DNA from: Promethearchaeota archaeon
GTDB taxonomy: Archaea > Asgardarchaeota > Lokiarchaeia > Sigynarchaeales > SOKP01
DNA: 7,210 bases
Direction: 5' to 3'
Assembly (NCBI GenBank): GCA_004524425.1
Contig: SDNN01000147.1
Location: 1-7,210, forward strand
The translations under genes were made by a program, and so were the position numbers. Below the pieces are notes generated by a model that worked only from the letters and a program-made list of their open reading frames with translations, was not told the origin of the DNA and did no database searches. Positions 5,198-7,210 of this stretch are shown one piece after another. The stretch's first letter is position 1. The number at the start of each line of letters is the position of its first letter.

Positions 5198-5650
5198 CTA
5201 TATTTTGAGATTTAATTTTTTTTGCATTACAAAATGCTCAATTTCATCAAAAAGTGTTGGCCCTTCCTCAACTATATCGTAATTTAATTCATCAAAGAAG
5301 CTTTTTGCTGTTTTCCTTGCATTTAGAATAATCCTATTTAATCCTTGATTTTTAGCGAATTTTTCGACATGCTTCATCAGTTTTTTCCCCACTCCTTTTC
5401 TTCGAAAATCTTCTTTTATTGCGATATACCTTATTTGCCCTTCTTCTAAAGAATTTTTATGCAATCTTGCTGTACCTATAATTTTATTACCAATAAGAGC
5501 GATAAATGCGTTTGATTCATTTTCTTTATCATCAATCTCAGATCCTTTTAGTTGATTCCATGGTTTTCTTAACACTCTCCATCTTAAATCCAGCATCCTT
5601 TGATATTCTTCATCAGAGGATGGCTGTCTAATAGTGATTTCTAAATCCAT
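5198..5650 (-). CDS. GNAT family N-acetyltransferase
   Basis: A 150-aa acetyl-CoA-dependent acyltransferase of the GNAT fold. Seen: an N-terminal strand ITIRQPSS (5-12), then a helix with LRWRVLRKPWNQLKGSE (22-38), which I associate with a small-GNAT subgroup. Next is the strand pair FIALIGNKIIGTARL (49-63). Motif A is IRYIAIKEDFRRKGVGKKLM (73-92), in which RRKGVG (83-88) is the Q/RxxGxG/A acetyl-CoA pyrophosphate loop. The closing region has FFDELNYDIVEEG and a final FVMQKK strand, typical of the GNAT C-terminus. Length is normal for a single domain. The acceptor (protein, amino acid or small molecule) cannot be told. An in-frame TGA three codons upstream excludes a longer protein. No TATA sits at leaderless distance; TTTATAA at 5733-5739 on the minus strand would give a leader of about 60 nt, and a weak AAGGA lies 14-15 nt before the ATG. 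Confidence 0.9.
   Translation of the reverse strand: MDLEITIRQPSSDEEYQRMLDLRWRVLRKPWNQLKGSEIDDKENESNAFIALIGNKIIGTARLHKNSLEEGQIRYIAIKEDFRRKGVGKKLMKHVEKFAKNQGLNRIILNARKTAKSFFDELNYDIVEEGPTLFDEIEHFVMQKKLNLKI
5214..5223 (+). terminator. T-tract terminator for the phosphatase gene
   Basis: AATTTTTTTT (run of eight T at 5216-5223) begins 26 nt after the phosphatase stop, and it lies inside the 3' end of the convergent acetyltransferase gene. It is a plausible archaeal oligo-T termination signal, though in the other strand it merely encodes lysine-rich sequence, so it may be incidental. Confidence 0.35.
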
Positions 5651-5798
5651 TTTTCTTCATGTGATCCTTTTAGTTCGGTGGAGGAAATCAAAATCATTTA
5701 CACGAATAAATTCCTCTTTTTTAATAATAGACTTATAAATATTAAAAATATTTAATTAATATTTTAATTTCGATAAAATAATCTCTTTTTTTTAATTA

Positions 5799-5840
5799 AT
5801 GATATAAGTACAGTATAATCCTTCGGGATATTTATAATAA
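5799..5840 (+). promoter_or_regulatory. Promoter region of the LRR gene (two TATA candidates)
   Basis: Two TATA-like elements precede the ATG at 5854: GATATAAG (about 5800-5808), which would give a leader of about 20 nt, and TTTATAATAA (5831-5840), whose centre is about 20 nt from the ATG, slightly close for a leaderless start. The surrounding 203-nt spacer (5651-5853) is otherwise AT-rich with no gene seen, apart from an AT-only imperfect palindrome at 5741-5768. Confidence 0.35.
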
Positions 5841-5853
5841 ATTTCTGCTTAAC

Positions 5854-7210
5854 ATGAAAATAGATCACAAAGATCTGTACAAAAATCTTTCAAGTAATGA
5901 ATTTGAGAAATCTTATGCTTTAGAAACTATTATTTCAATAATTGAACATCTTGACAACGATGAAATTAGAAAGGAGTGTCTTGAACTTTTAAATAAATTT
6001 AAAATTAATAACGATAAATTTTTTAAAATTCTTGAAAATCTACTCATTAGCGATTCAAACAAAGAAATTAGATATATTGCAGTGAAGATTCTCAGTGAAA
6101 ATTTTCTCTTAAAAACTCTACGTGCTTTTGAGTGGGCCTTGAAAAATGAAACTTCTTATAATTGCTTAATTTTAATTATAAATGCTTTAGAAGAGGCGAA
6201 CAGCATTCAGGCAAGAAACATTTTAATCGAAGAGATTAAGAGAACAAAACCTCCTAAATTCAGACCAATAATTAATATTAACCAACTCGATAGGCTCTCA
6301 ATTAATTATTTAGGAAATATCTTAAAAAATTATATCACTATTAAATTTTTAAAGAACAAATTCCCTCAATTAGAATACAAGTCAGAAAATGGAATGATCA
6401 TTGAATTAGACTTATCAAAAATTAATACACCTATAACTTGTTGGCGAGATAGATGCGAAATTCAAGATATATCCGAGATCACTGGAATAAGAAATTTAAA
6501 AAATTTAAGAAACTTAAAATGCTTTCCACTGACTTGGGCCACACAAAATGAATTTAATTTGGAGTGTTTCATAAGCTTAATTTTGACCTTGTTAAATAAA
6601 AGAGATAAAGAGACTGTAAAAAAATTATTCCTCTCAAATATAAACATCATGAAAGATGAAGAATCTTATTCTGAAATTAAGAATTTTGTAAAAAATCCTA
6701 ATTATCAAGATACTTTTTCTGATACTAAATTGGCAGAAATTCTGATTAATTATTCTATTCTTTCATTCCTAAAAAAGAAATATCCTCAATTACAATATGA
6801 AATTCAAAAGGGCGTGATTGTTGCTCTAGAGATAAGTGATAAACCGATTATCAAGATTCCAGAATTTATAAAACATCTTCATTTATTAAGAACATTAAAA
6901 TTAAAAAAATGCAATATTTATTCAATTCCTTTATCAATAGGAGAACTAAAAGGTCTAGAAGTACTAAATCTTGAAGATAATTACCTGCATGGCTTGCCTG
7001 AATCTATTGGAAAATTAGAATCACTAAGAATATTGAATTTAAAAAGAAATCAATTAAAAGAAATTCCAAAATCTATTGGTTCATTGAAAAACCTCGAATA
7101 TTTAAATCTTGAAATGAATTGCTTAATGAGATTGCCTAGCTCAATAGGACTTCTTTTCAAATTGAATTATTTAAATGTTAAATCGAATCATTTAAAAGAA
7201 ATTCCCTCAA
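5854..7210 (+). CDS. HEAT plus leucine-rich-repeat protein (runs off window)
   Basis: An open frame of 452 codons from ATG 5854 to the window end with no stop; the C-terminus is missing. Residues about 20-130 look like HEAT/armadillo-type helical pairs: LDNDEIRKECLELL and SDSNKEIRYIAVKILSEN have the D-x-x-x-IR-x-x-A/C-x-x-x-L pattern. A short module, FLKNKFPQLEY (165-175) followed by GMIIELDLSK, recurs as FLKKKYPQLQY (305-315) followed by GVIVALEISD, exactly 140 residues later. From residue 335 there are five perfect 23-residue leucine-rich repeats of the form (I/L)PxSIGxLxxLxxLNLxxNxLxx, continuing past the edge. Such LRRs form protein-binding solenoids; this subclass is found in Roco proteins, SHOC2/PIRL-type proteins and many Asgard proteins, often near small GTPases. 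No signal peptide or membrane segment is visible, so a cytosolic scaffold role is inferred. A kinase or Roc-COR domain could follow outside the window. Confidence 0.85.
   Translation, partial: MKIDHKDLYKNLSSNEFEKSYALETIISIIEHLDNDEIRKECLELLNKFKINNDKFFKILENLLISDSNKEIRYIAVKILSENFLLKTLRAFEWALKNETSYNCLILIINALEEANSIQARNILIEEIKRTKPPKFRPIININQLDRLSINYLGNILKNYITIKFLKNKFPQLEYKSENGMIIELDLSKINTPITCWRDRCEIQDISEITGIRNLKNLRNLKCFPLTWATQNEFNLECFISLILTLLNKRDKETVKKLFLSNINIMKDEESYSEIKNFVKNPNYQDTFSDTKLAEILINYSILSFLKKKYPQLQYEIQKGVIVALEISDKPIIKIPEFIKHLHLLRTLKLKKCNIYSIPLSIGELKGLEVLNLEDNYLHGLPESIGKLESLRILNLKRNQLKEIPKSIGSLKNLEYLNLEMNCLMRLPSSIGLLFKLNYLNVKSNHLKEIPS
6337..6420 (+). repeat. FLKxKxPQLxY module, copy 1 (within LRR gene)
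   Basis: Protein-level repeat within the LRR gene: residues about 162-189 with FLKNKFPQLEY, then a G-x-I-x-x-L-x-x-S strand. It matches the second copy at 6757-6840 in about half of aligned positions. At DNA level the shared core is CCTCAATTA. It precedes a degenerate LRR-like stretch (GIRNLKNLRNLK). Confidence 0.7.
6757..6840 (+). repeat. FLKxKxPQLxY module, copy 2 (within LRR gene)
   Basis: Second copy: residues about 302-329 with FLKKKYPQLQY and G-V-I-V-A-L-E-I-S. The offset from copy 1 is exactly 420 nt (140 codons). It leads directly into the regular leucine-rich repeats, so it probably serves as the N-terminal cap of the solenoid. Confidence 0.7.
6856..7200 (+). repeat. Five tandem 23-residue leucine-rich repeats
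   Basis: Units begin at 6856, 6925, 6994, 7063 and 7132, each exactly 69 nt, with consensus (I/L)PxSIGxLxxLxxLNLxxNxLxx. A sixth begins at 7201 and is cut. The units are well conserved at protein level but diverged in DNA, so they are not recent slippage copies. Confidence 0.9.

Noticed and set aside
5741..5768. Imperfect palindrome ATTAAAAATATT / AATATTTTAAT in the spacer before the LRR gene
   Set aside because: It is made only of A and T in a very AT-rich spacer, so it is expected by chance, and it has no position that suggests an operator.
5651..5853. Possible small RNA or origin in the 203-nt spacer
   Set aside because: No GC-rich structured segment, no repeated origin-box-like motif and no tRNA-like fold could be seen.
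6462..6650. Minus-strand open frame of 62 codons within the LRR gene
   Set aside because: Phenylalanine/lysine-rich translation of AT-rich antisense DNA; the plus-strand frame is continuous through it.

Overview
The window is an AT-rich, densely packed stretch of an archaeal genome, most likely from an Asgard (Promethearchaeota/Lokiarchaeia-like) lineage. Four things point there. (1) Several genes have a TATA-like element about 25-31 nt before the start codon, the layout of leaderless archaeal transcripts, and a Shine-Dalgarno sequence is clear only inside an operon. (2) There is an archaeal-style HdrC subunit. (3) There is a pair of TRAPP/Bet3-V4R-type proteins. (4) There is a HEAT plus leucine-rich-repeat protein of a kind common in Asgard genomes. 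The lineage is inferred from gene content and from memory of families; no search was run.

Left part (1-1542): on the minus strand lie the N-terminal 108 codons of a bacterial/eukaryotic-type triosephosphate isomerase (cut by the window edge) and a stand-alone heterodisulfide reductase subunit C with two CxxCxxCxxxC cluster motifs. Divergent from them on the plus strand is a thioredoxin with a WCGPC active site. The 265-nt divergent spacer holds a good TATA element for hdrC and a startless hydrophobic frame that may be chance or a gene remnant. A cluster of overlapping hairpins and T-tracts follows the thioredoxin gene.

Centre (1751-3723): a two-gene plus-strand operon encodes two different proteins of the TRAPP (Bet3/Trs33) / V4R superfamily. 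The first (167 aa) is a compact single domain. The second (488 aa from its preferred ATG) has an N-terminal TRAPP/V4R-like domain followed by a helical extension of about 296 residues that I do not recognise. In eukaryotes Bet3-superfamily proteins form heterodimers that build a membrane-tethering/GEF complex, so this pair is the most interesting item here.

Right-centre (3726-5650): a minus-strand glycyl-radical-enzyme activase (radical SAM plus two extra 4Fe-4S motifs) with no glycyl radical enzyme in view; a plus-strand dual-specificity-type protein phosphatase (HCxxxxxR); and a minus-strand GNAT acetyltransferase. Two convergent gene pairs are separated by only 2 and 7 nt.

Right end (5854-7210): a plus-strand gene, open at the window edge, encodes HEAT-like helices, a duplicated 'FLKxKxPQLxY' module (copies exactly 140 codons apart) and five uninterrupted 23-residue leucine-rich repeats. 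The window thus mixes central carbon metabolism, redox/anaerobic enzymes, and eukaryote-reminiscent trafficking and scaffold-type proteins. No RNA genes, CRISPR arrays, insertion sequences or replication origins were seen, and no gene-free stretch exceeds 300 bases.
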